Notes under the pieces: generated by a model
Told to the model about the DNA's origin: nothing
Seen by the model: only the letters and a program-made list of their open reading frames with translations
The model's database searches: none
Shown here: positions 46,823 through 59,364 of the stretch, piece after piece
Numbering within the stretch: the stretch's first letter is position 1
Layout: every line of letters starts with the position of its first letter
Source: Isoetes taiwanensis
Lineage: Eukaryota; Streptophyta; Lycopodiopsida; Isoetales; Isoetaceae
DNA: 64,000 nucleotides
Direction: 5' to 3'
Assembly (NCBI GenBank): GCA_021234155.1
Contig: JAJEKV010000023.1
Coordinates: 4,547,945 to 4,611,944 of the forward strand
Position numbers and translations under genes: made by a program

Positions 46823-49800
46823 AAACAGTGCAAAATGTTCTCCAAGTCCTTCTCTTTCAAATCGTGTCCTTGTATTTATTTACAACTTATTATCGTGCCA
46901 ATTTGGAGAACTTTGTTTCTTGAATCTCCCCAATGCTTAAAAAATCTGTTCCAGGACCTTGACGGCACAGAAAATTACAATGTTCCCACTACAATAAAAT
47001 GTAGTATTCGCCGACTACAAATAACTCAATGCAGGAACTGGGTATTCAATTACTTCCTTCAGATCATCAATCCGGCAATAAAAGAAGAAAAACTAGCCTC
47101 ATATATGCAATGATCTCAACCACATTAAAGGATCTGAAGACACTGAAGACGAGAATTCACAAAATTATGAAGGAAAACAATCATTGAAACTGCCAGGACG
47201 GGAGGCGATGAAATCCGGCTTGAGAAAATATGGTTAGAATGACGAGAAATTGGATAACTGAATCCGGTGCATAAGAAAAGATTTGGGTTGGAAGAAGGGA
47301 AGTAGAGAGGTTCTACTGCAAACATTTAGAAGGGATGAATGGATCAAGCAGAGCGACGTGCTCACGCAGATGCAAGAACAGAGTATAAAATTAAATGGGA
47401 GAAGCCGGGCTCTATGCCGGTGCCAGCATGGCCCACTAAGAAGGAGCCACGTGGGATTGGGAAATGTAACTAGATCTAAAGGTCAGTTTTAAACATCATG
47501 TACAATGGTCCCCCACTATTTTTTTTTACTAGTTGTTTTTGCTTGATTTTGGTGTCCATTTTTTCGTGCCACGACCTATGTCGTGTTTACCATGACATTT
47601 CTAAGCTTGTTAGCTTGTAAGCTTGAGCTTTGTTCATGCCCCAGAGTGCCTTGCTCTCTCGCACGTCCGATCCGTTTTTACGCTCGTTACCTCCTCCCCT
47701 TCCATGCCCCCTAGATGCCCTCCTCTCCTGCACGTCCAGCACATTCTTACGCCAACCTCTTCCCTCACACAATCAGATGCTCTGCTACCAGTTGCAATTG
47801 CCCCCACAACATGCTTCCACTCGTTCCAGTTGTCTTTTTATTCTTTCAATGGACCACATTCTTATATCACATATATGTTTATCAATGGACCACGCTCTTA
47901 TACTCATCTGTGTCTGCTTTTGTACTTGGCTTCTTCTATCTGCCCCCACCTAAAGTTGCTGAACCCAAATGGGTGTGGCATTCATTAACGTGGGCATGGC
48001 AGTGCATTCTTAACCAATAAAGAACCTAGTCACATGAATTGCCCCTTCTGCCTTTCTTAATATAAAGCTCTAAAGGGATCCATCAACATTTCATTGATGT
48101 AAGTGTCTTTATATCTGCATGAATTACTTTATTGCTACAAATTCTTAGATCTCTCCTTAAAAGACCATTTGATGGCTAGCATTTAGAGCATTACTATTGT
48201 TAGTATTGGACATCATATGTATTTTTGTTCCAGATTAGGGCTTCAAAGAATCCATATTATATATACAACTACTTCATGTATGTATGAGTATATGAAGCAG
48301 CTAGCAAAAGATATCGTGGCTCGTAGAGAAAGAAGAGTAATAGTCTTGAATTGCTGAAATGTTTTCCCCGAATAGTTAGATTCTAGATGGAACGAAATAA
48401 GAGTATCATGTTCAATACTCTCATAGACTCTATTATGCCTTTCTTTATTTCTTTTTAGCAAAAGGTTATACTTCTTATGTTTATGGTCCAGTTAAATCCA
48501 GTAATAATCCTCCCAATGGTCACGTGATTTCTAATGGCAGGATGGAGGATTTCATGGAGGTTGCAGCTTCAACGATCAAGAAGTAGTGCCAAAATATAGC
48601 TCAAGGTATAGCCATCCTTTATGTAAGAGAATGACCACGAGCAAGTCATTTTGCGGTGCTCATGTGGCTTGTCGCTAATGCAGTTCACCATGCCTTCCAC
48701 CGTGAAAAGACTTGCTCTTGGTGGTTAGCTATTACTAAACATTTTCATTATTATTTTTTTCACCATAATTGAAACAAGAGGAGCAAATTAAATACCCAAT
48801 TTTTCTTATCATATACTATATTATAAGACATCCAAACCTACCATAACAAAATGTTCGCTGTATGTTAAACATGATATTTAGCATGCCTCCATATGCACCC
48901 TTGTTTGAATATAAATTGAGGCATATTCAATCAAACAAGGGACGAATTCGAATGTGTAAAATTGCACCTCATAATGCAAAATGATTCGAGGGAAGAAGTT
49001 TACATCATAGATGTGCATAGTAAACTTCTTGGTGTGCGAGGTCACCTGTAGGTAAACCTACATATGGCAGTGTGACACGTCATATGTGGGTTTAGCATTA
49101 GCCACGAGTGGCACTGCCATATATGGGTTTACCTATGGGGGGGGGCAACATCGAGGAGGCTATAATACATGATTGGCGGGACCTTAATTCCTTCAACATA
49201 TCAAACATAGCCATTTGAACAACACAAACGACGTTCTTGCAAATATATCAACAAGGTAATGTCCAAGAATTTTAAGGTCTCAATGGCCTAAAAGGGGTGT
49301 GCATGCATGCCATTCTTGAATGGGAGCCTTAATGTAGCAAACAATGAATGGTTGAGATTGAATGCAATATGACCATATATCATATCCCTCAAGACATAGG
49401 CAAACCCCTTTGAATGACTTTTGTGCATAGCCCCTACGCGGCCCCTTTATTCAAAGGCCCTGAAACGCATTACGTCCCTATTACCCAACATCCAATTGGC
49501 ATTCATGTTTATGCATCAGATGCTTTGGGGTGACATTATGAAAGGGCACAGATATGCCGCCCATTTAATAACATACATGAGATCAATTGCATTACTCGAT
49601 AACTTCATTTGGGGTGACGATCAAGGTTGCTTGGGAATTTAGTTTAAGATGGTTGGTGGATTTCCACCTCCACAGTAAGGTTACACTTTGATCTAATGGT
49701 AACACACTAGTTTAGATGCGAATAAATCTCAAATTTAGGCTTATCCACAGGATCACACTCAATGTATAGTGATTGGGGGAAAGACCCAATGAGCAATGTT

Positions 49801-50887
49801 AATGTGGTGTCTCATAGACCAATTGGCCTCAACAAGATGTACAAAATGCTCCTCTCTTCTCAAAGTTCATCAAGATTGGTTGATAAGGATGATTCTCTAT
49901 GCATGGGACTCTTGGCGCAATCAATTTAACATTATCCTTCCATATGTTTTATCTTTGTCATTTGCATCCAAATCCTTATGTCTCATCATTCTAAAGAGAT
50001 TATTTGCTTCTTGGGTATTGTCAAGTTCCATTTTCATAACAATCTTGATGCTTGTGCACAACTACTGCATCATGTTAGTGGATTCCGCTATAGGCAGGTA
50101 ATGTGCCTCTTATATTTTGTGGCACATCCAAAGACAAATGTCAATGGTAGGTTGCTGGTAGCATGACAATTGCAATTTCGTTATTCTAATGACCCTAACA
50201 TGGAGGCATTTCAAATAATGCATCAATTCGAACCATCGGATCGGCATTCTCGAATTGGACACGAATATCGATCCATTCTCTGTCCATATGACAAGCCTAT
50301 CTATCCATTCACCTTAGCAGAATTTCAAACTATGGTGGATTGTACATAGCTGCATATCTACGAACTACTCAAAAAAAAAATGGTAAAAAAAGGGGGGAGT
50401 ATCCAATTATACAACTTGGACTCCAAAATATACGATTAAAATAAATATTGGTTGGTGTACCGGCCCAAAGCTTATCATTGGAATTAGAAAACCTCGCCCT
50501 TTCGAATTTTAGGAAAAACCTTAGTGATAAGCCTTTGGCAAGGGGTTTAGACAAACAATAAGGCTGAGTAATCGCTCCCATAAAAGACCCATGAATGAAG
50601 AAGTCGAAGCCGCCTGCCATCTTGTACCTGCACATCACTCTAAAATATAACCTGGGAAAACCTCCTAAAGTGGAAGGGCTGATCATATGTGCCATGCGAC
50701 ATGGGGCTGGTCACATGTGCCACACGACAATTACATTAAACAATGAAATAGAGAGGGGGAAGGTGGGTTCTAAGAATGAGAATAAGGTACTGCTGAGAGA
50801 GATGAATAAGCATCGATGAGATGAAGGATCTTGCAATAAGTAGTGATCACCTGAGTGAACCAAAGGCTCAAAAATGCATGTGATGCA
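46823..50887. other. Intergenic region, no supported gene
   Basis: The frames here are short, overlap each other and carry no recognisable motifs. The kinesin promoter should lie at its left edge. Contents noted: a small inverted repeat (CCCTTGTTTGAATAT / ATTCAATCAAACAAGGG at ~48898-48942), a compound hairpin at 49050-49134, and at 50760-50887 one half of a repeat unit that the Copia element split. Confidence 0.5.
49050..49134. repeat. Compound hairpin, MITE-like
   Basis: The arm AGGTAAACCTACATATGGCAGTG (49050-49073, given here only as a position guide) pairs with 49112-49134. The shorter segment 49053-49066 also pairs with 49081-49094, so two alternative folds exist. Confidence 0.5.
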
Positions 50888-51305
50888 TGTTAGAAAATAG
50901 AGCCTGGGATTTGAACCCAAGAAAGCCGGTCTCTTCCTCCTTCTCAGACAACCTCCTCCAGATAACAATCTGGGATACACCTTGCACAATGTGGGAACCA
51001 ATTTCTGATTCAGACACAGATGCTGGATACACAATCCAATCTAATCTCCAGTCTCTGAACTGCCTGCACTTCACAGCTCGGATTCAACAATCCGGATTCC
51101 TTCAGCTGTCACAGCTCCTTCTGTCTCCTCCGATCCTGGCTCCTATCTGGCTGTTCACAGATATGCCTATCTCACACAAAAAATCCGTAACCTAATCTCC
51201 CTGTCCGTCCCTCTCTGTCACAAACTTTTTCAATGCCACGTCAGCATTAAAACAATAGTCATTTTGTCTTAAACTGTTAAATGCTGGATGATAACATTTT
51301 CAACA
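50888..51305 (-). repeat. Copia 3' LTR
   Basis: 418 bases. Identical to the 5' LTR over its last ~175 bases; differences in the rest fall on CAG/CTG/CCG sites. Confidence 0.9.
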
Positions 51306-51317
51306 CTCCCCCTCAGC
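51306..51317 (-). promoter_or_regulatory. Copia polypurine tract
   Basis: Minus strand GAGGGGGAG directly upstream of the 3' LTR, the usual second-strand primer. Confidence 0.7.
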
Positions 51318-52185
51318 CAGCATTTATCAGTTTAATACCTATGGCATCTCGAAAATATTCATGCTTGCTTTCGGCCAATGCTTTTGTTAACATGTCTGCT
51401 TCTTGTTTAGCAGTAGGAATATATTGCAAATCAACTTCGCCTTCTACTACTTTCTCCCTTATAAAATGATAATGCAGATCAATATGCTTTGTTCTTGAGT
51501 GCAACACTGGATTTTTAGCAATTGCTATGCAACTTTTATTGTCACAATACAACTTTGTTGGGCAGTTTTGTTTCTCTCCCAATTCTTGCAATAATCGCCT
51601 CAACCAAATTATTTCTCTGCTCGCCAAGGAGGCAGACACGTACTCCGACTCAGCACTTGACATAGCTACACAATTTTGCTTTTTGCTACATCAAGAAATC
51701 ACTGTACCATTAAGTTTACACAAGTATCCTGTTGTGGACTTTCGTTCATCAAGGTCTCCTGCCCAATCCGCATCTGTATAACCAGTCAATTCTGCATATC
51801 CAACTACTTTAGGATTACTGTCAAAGCTTTTAGCGTAGCAAATACCATGGTGCATCGTACCTTTCAAGTACCTAAGAATACGCTTAGCAGCAACCCAATG
51901 TTCCCATCCTGGGTTATTCAAATATCTACTCAACAAATTTACACCAAATGCAATATCCGGTCTCGTGGCATTTGCCACGTAAAGCAAACTTCCGATAAGT
52001 TCCCTATATGGTATTCCTTGCATTTTCTTTTTCTCCTCGTCAGTTATCGGGGACAAATCTCCAGAAATTCTCTTACCAACCACAAGAGGAGTCGGCACCG
52101 GTCTACATTCACCCATGGAAAAAGTATCCAACATCTTCTTAATATAATGCACTTGTGTTAAAGCCAATTCTCCAGTTTGTCTCAC
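51313..52185 (-). pseudogene. Copia RT end and RNase H
   Basis: The upstream frame (51691-52185) has ALTQVHYIKKMLDTFSM, IPYRELIGSLLYVANATRP, AAKRILRYLKGTMHHG and GYTDADWAGDLDERKSTTG. The last is the RNase H start with its catalytic Asp. The downstream frame (51313-51663) has MSSAESEYVSASLASREII, KLYCDNKSCIAIAKNPVLH and TKHIDLHYHFIREKVVEGE, the conserved Copia RNase H motifs. The two are separated by a ~30-base break near 51670. It is the continuation of the frame ending at 58006, from which the nested element parts it. Confidence 0.85.
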
Positions 52186-52204
52186 AAGACACCCAAAAAT
52201 TTAA

Positions 52205-52640
52205 CCACTATAATAAATCACTAGAAAACCACTATAGATGTGGTTTTTTATGTCAAAATTTTCATTCCTAATGAAAACCACGTAACATAGTGCTTTTCAT
52301 AACTAGAGTGTGGTTATTCATGTTGCTTTTTTATTATATCGTGGTTTATTAAAACCGATATTGTTTTATTACATCGTTTCTAGCACCAACAGTGGTTATT
52401 CATGTTGGTTTTCTAATGTCACATGGTTTATTAAATTGACAGAGTTGTGTAGCATGGTTTTTCAACACAACTTTAACGTGGCAATGGTTGTTTATGTTGG
52501 TTTTCTACTGTCACAAAGTTGAAATACTTTATGGCGTGCTTTTTTATACCAACTTAAATGCCATGGTGGTTATTCATGCTAGTTTTTTATTGTCATAGTG
52601 TGTGTTATAAAATGGTTGTGGTTTTATATCATAATTTCAA
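52205..52640 (+). repeat. Subterminal repeats of the CACTA-like element
   Basis: Four or more ~80-90 bp-spaced copies of (G)TGGTTATTCATGTTGG followed by TTTTCTAATGTCACA-like sequence. Confidence 0.6.
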
Positions 52641-53790
52641 TACCAAGTTAATTGTCATGGTAATTACTCATAGATATTCGCCTAAGAGGACTTGGCTATC
52701 TCTAGTGATTACTCATAAGGCCTCCAAAAACAATTATCATAATTAACCACCAAACCACTATAGATATGGTCTTTTATATTTTTTGTGTTTTTAAGCACTT
52801 TGACCTTATTCAAATATCATGAAAAAAGCACAAAAGGTATCTTTTGTAATTTGTCATTGTTTGGTCTCTTGTAAATTATTTTGCATCTTTAAAAAACCAA
52901 TATCTTCTATCAGTGTGTGTTCTGAAACTATAGTTGCGACTTACTAATATAAGATCATTTATTGCTTAGACATTAGAATCAACGATTTTTTTAATGTAAT
53001 TATGTGAAACCTAATGCATATACTTGATGCATTAGAAAATGTCAAATATAATATCCGAGTACTTTTTCTTCTGATGCATATGTTCCCTAACTCGGATTCC
53101 TTCCTTGTTGATCCATTTACGCTTGCAGATAATAAGCTGAAGGTTAGTTTGTTTCCAAGATACAATCCATCCAATTTCATATTTAGAATTATCTTTAGAT
53201 GCTTTCTAATGTTGATATCAATATTGGAGCATGCCAAACATAGATAACTTCATTTGGATTCTTGTTGGGGATACAATCATCTACGAATGTATAGTTGGTC
53301 AGCAAGCCTATTACTACTAAGGTTTTTCCCTTGAAAACCCTTCTAGCCAAGGGTTTTTAATGTTGGACAACAATAAGCATGTTGTCCTTTGTTTGGGTTC
53401 CATAGGCCATTTGGTCTTCGTGGATGATAAAATTCAATACAGTTCGATTCAATTCTATTTAAGAGGCCAAAGCTTCAACAAATGCTAAGACTATTGAGAA
53501 ATTTTCAATTGCTCTGAAAACATTTTCCTCCAATTCATAGGTTGATGGTATTTTCTAATCTATGATTGTATCAAGAATACGACTCTTGGATGTCTGATCA
53601 ATTCTGAAAAGGCCTAGCGAGGCTTGAAGAAAACATTTTAAACCTACTGAGGCCTAATATGCCTAGCAAGGTTAACATGTTATGGATATTTACTTAAGCT
53701 GAGACCACATCATTTAACAATTTTTAGGATCTTTCAACCTATTGATATGCCAAATGAATAGTTTAAATGAAGAAGCAAGGGACCCCCAGG

Positions 53791-54500
53791 AGGAGGCCAC
53801 TCTTGATCGAAGCAAATATAATTCTGGGGCCCCCCTCTGAAGAAAAATAGCCTAGACAATATTTGCAAAGATCAAGTTCAAACAAATTTAGAGCCAAGGA
53901 TAAACTCAATATATTCTAGACATTGTCATTAAGTCATTATTTTAATCTTAACCTTCGAATGCTACAGTGCTTTTACTATTCAAATGGAAATGAATAAATC
54001 ACTGTAGCAATAGACCATTAACCCCGACAACCCAAGCACTTCTTTGTTTGATTCAACTGATCCGGAACTACACCAAATGCACAGCTATTTAAACACTAGA
54101 TCATACTTCTTAGTTTATATCAATCGATCCAGCATGTGTGCCGGACCGATCTCTGGATTTCCTTGCTGATAGGCAACCTTATCCATTTGCTTATAATTGG
54201 CGCCATGCTATTTGTTGCTATTCTATTCTATTCTATTCCTTTATAATTTAAGCATAACTGTCTATAATCGAACCATCCAATTATAGCCTGCTTTTCTTAA
54301 ACGTTTAAGCCCCCTTCAAGTTAAATATTCAACCTTATAGATTGACCTTAGCTTCTTAGCTTTTCCTTAGGGAACTTGCTTCAAGATCATTCCTTAGCTC
54401 ATGGCTTCATATAATTTATCACAAAATATTACATGACCAAATTCTCACACCCTCCGCAAAAGGAGGCCACTCTTGATCGAAGCAAATATAATTTTGGAGT
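53791..54500 (+). repeat. Direct repeat pair inside the CACTA-like element
   Basis: A ~38-base block (AGGCCACTCTTGATCGAAGC and onward) occurs at 53794-53831 and 54465-54502 with one change. The meaning is unclear; it may mark an internal duplication. Confidence 0.6.
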
Positions 54501-55734
54501 AAAGGAAGGCCAAAACAAAGCTAAACAAAACCACCAAGTGACCATTTAGCCTTGGGGCATGCCACTTGGCTATACGCCACAACCAGGAAGGTTGATCACC
54601 ATGTTGTATACAACAAATAACGATAATGATCTCACACAGCTGACATCACATACATGGGTGGACGCATACATCTACCATGGAGAAATACATGGGGGTCTCT
54701 ATAGAATAATGCAACCCCCGCCCTCCACTCTATGCTATGCAACCACCTCCCGGGTGCGGCTCTATATCATGGAGAAATCAAATGCTTCAATGCCTCTTTA
54801 GATCTCCTGCAGGGCCATAGCCATACATTGAGAAGAATTTCTGGCACTTGGAAGGGGTTCTTTGGCCACTAGACCAGCTACAAGGCTGTAGCCATACTTC
54901 ACGAGGAATTTTTGGCCTGGTCACGAATTTTAAAACATATCCCGAATTTTGTAGTTACAGTCATGAATTTCATGCTATAGAAGTAGTTGTTGGTGGGTTT
55001 ATACTTGCGCTGATTTCACTTGGGTGCAACTGCAGTTCGGGCATGTATTTATATATTTTGTTGTACTTATTGTGTATATTTAACATTTCAATGGTATATA
55101 ATCCAATGGTTAACTTTTAAATATATGAAAAAGAATAATTAGACCTAAGAGCCGGTCCACATACAGTGAACCCTTTTACAAGCATGTGAACTCTAACCAT
55201 AAGAATAGCTTGAAACTTAAACAAATCGACCAGCTCTGTAAAACAGGCATTTATTCTGTAGAGCCATTGTAATTTTGACTATTGTTTATTACGGATAATT
55301 TGCGGTTCGAATCACTAGGCCATGTATAGCACATCTTTTCAATGATTAATGGGAAATTTTTTGAAGCGGGAAATGCTATGCAACGGCAAATGTGGGTGCA
55401 GTGCGATTTCGAATGTGCACACTTGTCTCCCTGCTGTATTGAAATGGCAACGTTAATGCTTCAGCCTTTTATTTTTTTCCATAACAAAATAGAAATAGGG
55501 TTGCGTTTTTGGTGTGGCGTGCATTTTGGTGGCGACGCGTGGCAGCCTCTACAACTCGGAATGGAAGTTCGGTGCCCCGATTCCGCACGACCGGTTCTTC
55601 CGATCGATTTTTAGGGTAAAGTTTTTTTTAGGGTTGTCTAGGTTAGCGCGGCAAAGGTGGTCTTCGAGCAAACAGAGGATGCATGCCAGTTCGAGCAAAC
55701 AGATCTGAGCAAGTAGAGGATGCATGCCAGTTCG

Positions 55735-55835
55735 AGCAAGGAGAGATCCGAGCAAACACACCAAGCAAAACCGGGCAGATCCGGGCAAATCCGAGCAGAT
55801 CTGGGCAGATCCGAGCAGATCCGGGCAAATGCAAA
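55735..55835 (+). repeat. GATCCGAGCA(G/A) short tandem repeats
   Basis: About nine imperfect 10-11 base units (GATCCGGGCA, GATCTGGGCA, GATCCGAGCA). They give an artificial Cys/Leu/Pro-rich frame on the minus strand that should not be read as a gene. Confidence 0.65.
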
Positions 55836-56489
55836 TCCGACAGTGCTTCAAAGTACAGGTAAATGCAAATCCGGCTGATCTTAAATATCTAGATTTGTCG
55901 GTAGGAAGGGAGTTCGGTAGGAAGCTGATCTTCAAATGCCGTTCGAGTTGCCAAACACAGTTCTTCAAATCATAGTAGACTTCACATCTCGAAATCTGAC
56001 AGAAATCTACAAGCGGGTCTGTCGATTTTGCGGAAGGGGAGCCCCTCTATGGCGTATCCTGGCAATCTTCCTCAGATTCATCCGGCAAACCCAAGTCATA
56101 TTTACCCCTAATTTTTGCTTTGTTCGGTGTTCTATTTAAACTGTAGGAAGCTTGGCGATTCAGATGTCTTTTTCAGGTAACCCAAGTGTTTTATTTAGGG
56201 CTCTCTACTTTGAGCTATGCCGAATGTATCACAAAGTTTGGTTGTGGCAGAATCCGGGCGATCAGCACAGGTAAAATTCTTATCTGTCTTAAACTTTCTA
56301 CAAGGGAATGAGCTAACATTATGATTTCCAGATTCCAATCAAGCCACTGTATGGCGATGGCAGATAAGATTCTTTAAACTCTATTTGGTTTATTACATCC
56401 ATCCCCTTCTTCCTAAATACAGGTTAATTTCCTAGGAACCCATTCCAGTGATTTCTTGCCAGCGACCAATAAGCAAAATATCGCTTCAG

Positions 56490-56830
56490 CCTTCCTAACA
56501 CCATGGGAGAGGGTGATCTTTGCAAACTGGCGCAGGTATCAATACCTAGAGCGCAGACCTCTTCTTTCTCACATTCTTGAGGTGGACACAATTGCAAGAA
56601 AATTGGATCCTGAAGCAGGTAAGCTTCAAAGTACTCGCATTTCTCACAGTTAATGCTCCTATACCCTGGTGGCTTCAACGTGTTATTGGTGCCACAGTTT
56701 GCCACTGTGTTGAAAGATCTTCAGTTGATCCTAGTAATAAAGTTATGGAAATCGTCACTAGAAACATTACCCTGAAGGATTTTGTAGAGGTAGAGGAGAA
56801 ATGTTGGACCCTGATAACCCTAATTAGACA
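56490..56830 (+). pseudogene. PRELI/MSF1-domain protein fragment (captured)
   Basis: The plus strand reads LTPWERVIFANWRRYQYLE, then RRPLLSHILEVDTIARKLD and PEAGKLQSTR. It continues in the next frame after a one-base shift as VNAPIPWWLQRVIGATVCH, RSSVDPSNKVMEIVTRNIT and LKDFVEVEEK. This matches the PRELI/Ups/MSF1 domain, whose members carry phospholipids such as phosphatidic acid across the mitochondrial intermembrane space. About 110 of the usual ~170 residues are present; the C-terminal part is missing. A possible upstream exon with MSFSGNPSVLFRALYFELC lies at ~56165-56275. It lies wholly inside the CACTA-like element, so capture by the transposon is inferred. Confidence 0.75.
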
Positions 56831-57458
56831 TTATTAAAGTAGGAAACGAGTATTAAATGTGTTACATTGATGTCTGCGGCTAAGAAGATCAAACAGCGGG
56901 GTGTTGAAAAGTTTCAGTAGAATAGTGCAGAGGAAATGCAGGTTATGGAGCAGGTTTGTGTTCTTCTGGAAGCAGATGCTTTAAAAAACAGAAGATCTGC
57001 TTAAGTTCTGGAACAACCAGTAGAACCAGTTTTTTGTTGTGTTGCGTTTAACTTTCTGTTGAAGTCTTTGGGCCTTGTACTGAATATATGCTGATGGCAA
57101 ACAAAGTAAAATGGAATATTGAAAACTACAGTGTCCAATAAAATGAGACATTTCTGATTCTAGTTGGGTTTGCAAGCCATTATTTTCTTTTTTTTTTTTA
57201 CCTTTTTTCCACCCAGTTCTTGTGATGCTTGGTTGCTAAAGCTAATACTTGTTTGCTCAACTAAATGGTTTTTTTTTCTCTCACATGCAAGAGGTCAGTA
57301 CGTGAGTGAGTATTGCAAGGTCGTCACTTTCCTCCTATACTAGATGTTTTTGCTTTGCTGTAGATGTTAGATCTAAATTAGTTTTCTACATATATCTGGA
57401 AATAAATTTATCATTGTTTATGAGTTTTGGAAATGGGGGGTTCAAATCCCCTTACATA

Positions 57459-57615
57459 AGAAACCATACACGGTCCTTAATAGTTTTAGTCTTCTATACT
57501 CGAAATGCTTCAAACAACAGATCATTACTTGTATGTATAAGAAACCATCCACAGTCCTTAATAGTCTTATACTTAAAAACTTGAAATGCTTCAAACAACA
57601 TACCATTACTGGTTT
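57459..57615 (+). repeat. ~77-bp tandem duplication
   Basis: AAGAAACCAT...CTTCAAACAACA occurs twice (57459-57521 and 57538-57601) with small changes, inside the CACTA-like element. Confidence 0.6.
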
Positions 57616-58005
57616 ATAAATGAGAACCATATAGCTAATGCATAACAAAACCGTGCTCATATAGAACAAATACACATGTGCTTTACTATGACATTTAGCC
57701 ATGCTAGTTTACTACAATAGCCAACCACATTATAAAATCACCCGAAACGAGCACTACATTAAACCACATCCACAACCATAATGTTATACCATATGGACAA
57801 ACCATACACTTGAACACTATAAGTATACCACATTCATTTACCAATATGTAATACCATTTTGACAAACTCTACAAAAAGACCATCCGCGATTACCATGCCA
57901 TAATACCACCCTAACAAACCTAACAAGAGAACCCATTAGTTTAGCCACATACGGTTTTTAATGATATCAACCCACAAACACCCATTGGCTTTATGGAATG
58001 GTTTT

Positions 58006-59364
58006 CTAGTCATAACCAAGGAAAAAACCATGTACGTTTTTAATTTTGGGTGCCTTGTGTCTATCTCTATAAACCTCCATGCCCAAAAGTTTTTTTAGTT
58101 TACCAAGATCACTCATCTGAAATCTAGCTCTCAACACATTTTTGCACTGATCCATAAACTTTCTGTCATTAGCACTCATAACACAATCATCTACATACAA
58201 TGCTATGATGCAAAATTTATCATCTACCCTTTTAATGTAGAGATTACCTTCACTTTGCAACTTTCCAAACCCCTGCGATAACAGAAAGCTATTCATGCAT
58301 ACGTACCACTGTCTAGCTGCTTGCCTAAGCCCATACACTGCCTTTTTCAATTTGCAGACCTTATTTCCTTGCACCTCAAATCCGACTGGTTGCTCCATAT
58401 AAATCTCCTCTTCTAAATCCCCATTGAGAAAAGCCGTTTTTACATCCATATGGTCGAGCTCTAAATCATGCTCAACTGCTATAGCAATCAAAGCCCGCAA
58501 ACTTGTTAGTTTAACAATAGGGGAAAAGGTGTCATGATAATCTTTACCAGCTTCTTGAGTAAACCCTCGAGCCACCAATCTAGCTTTATATCTTTCAATG
58601 TTTCCGTCAGCTCCCTTTTTTATTTTAAAGATCCATTTACATCCTACCACATTTTTACCTTTTGGCCTAGGTGTGAGATCATAGGTACCTGTCTGCTTGA
58701 ATGACTCGAGTTCCTCTTGCATTGCTTTTCTCCACTTGTCTGCATTAGGAGAATTGACAGCTTCATTAAAAGTTTCAGGCTCTTTAACACACAGCATTGC
58801 TGGCCGTTGCTCCTGCGTGCTTCTTCCAAGTTCATAGGCTTCAAATTTCTTTGGAAGTCTGCGCTCACGAGTGCTCCTCCCATGCTCATCTCTTCCATAC
58901 TTCGATATATCAATGGGAGCTTCTTGTTTCAGCCTTTCTGCATCAGTTTTGCGGCTGTGAACTTGAATTTCTTCTACTGGCTGTTGTTCTTCCACAGTTA
59001 TATCTTCTATATCATTCTCTCCCTCTTCTACTACATGTTCTTCTGTGTCACTACTTCCTATTTCTATAGGGCTTTCCATACCTCCATCTTGTACTTGAAT
59101 TCCTCTTTCATTTTCATCATCATCTTCATCGTCAAACCATCCCTCTGGCGCCCAGGGCTGCACTTTCTCTTTTTCTTCTGACACATCACTTTTAATTGCC
59201 CTATCTTTATAAAATTTAGTCTCGTCAAATACCACATCCCGACTGATATAAATTTTCCTAGTTTTAGGATCATATAGTCTGTATCCTTGGTCCTCATACC
59301 CAACCAAATATGTTTCTATGCTACGATCATCTAGTTTGGACCGCAATTCTTCTGGCACATGCAT
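58006..59364 (-). pseudogene. Copia integrase tail and reverse transcriptase
   Basis: The 452-codon frame begins in the integrase C-terminal part (LDDRSIETYLVGYEDQGYR, KTRKIYISRDVVFDE). It passes an acidic linker and enters RT (WRKAMQEELESFKQTGTYD, KNVVGCKWIFKIKKG, IERYKARLVARGFTQEAGK, HMDVKTAFLNGDLEEEIYM). The catalytic motif is IIALYVDDCVMSA. It is cut after LGMEVYRD by the CACTA-like insertion, and the remaining RT and RNase H are at 51313-52185. The upstream integrase core is in another frame. Confidence 0.9.

Larger units (their letters stand above)
52190..58052. mobile_element. CACTA-like element nested in Copia, with captured host gene
   Basis: Ends are CACCCAAAA...TTTTGGGTG. The first ~400 bases contain at least four copies of TGGTTATTCATGTTGGTTTTC-like subterminal repeats (52307, 52390, 52487, 52564), a habit of CACTA/EnSpm elements. 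Related AACCA-rich motifs in inverse orientation fill 57715-58010. It divides the Copia pol gene between RT and RNase H. No transposase is visible, so it is non-autonomous. No clear target duplication is seen; one side may have lost bases. It carries a PRELI-domain gene fragment at 56490-56820. Confidence 0.55.

Noticed and set aside
47623-48020. Three overlapping plus-strand frames of ~100-120 codons near the kinesin promoter
   Set aside because: They overlap each other, show no motif and have no start or splice context.
55549-55968. Cys/Leu/Pro-rich minus-strand frame of 139 codons
   Set aside because: It is produced by the GATCCGAGCA tandem repeats.
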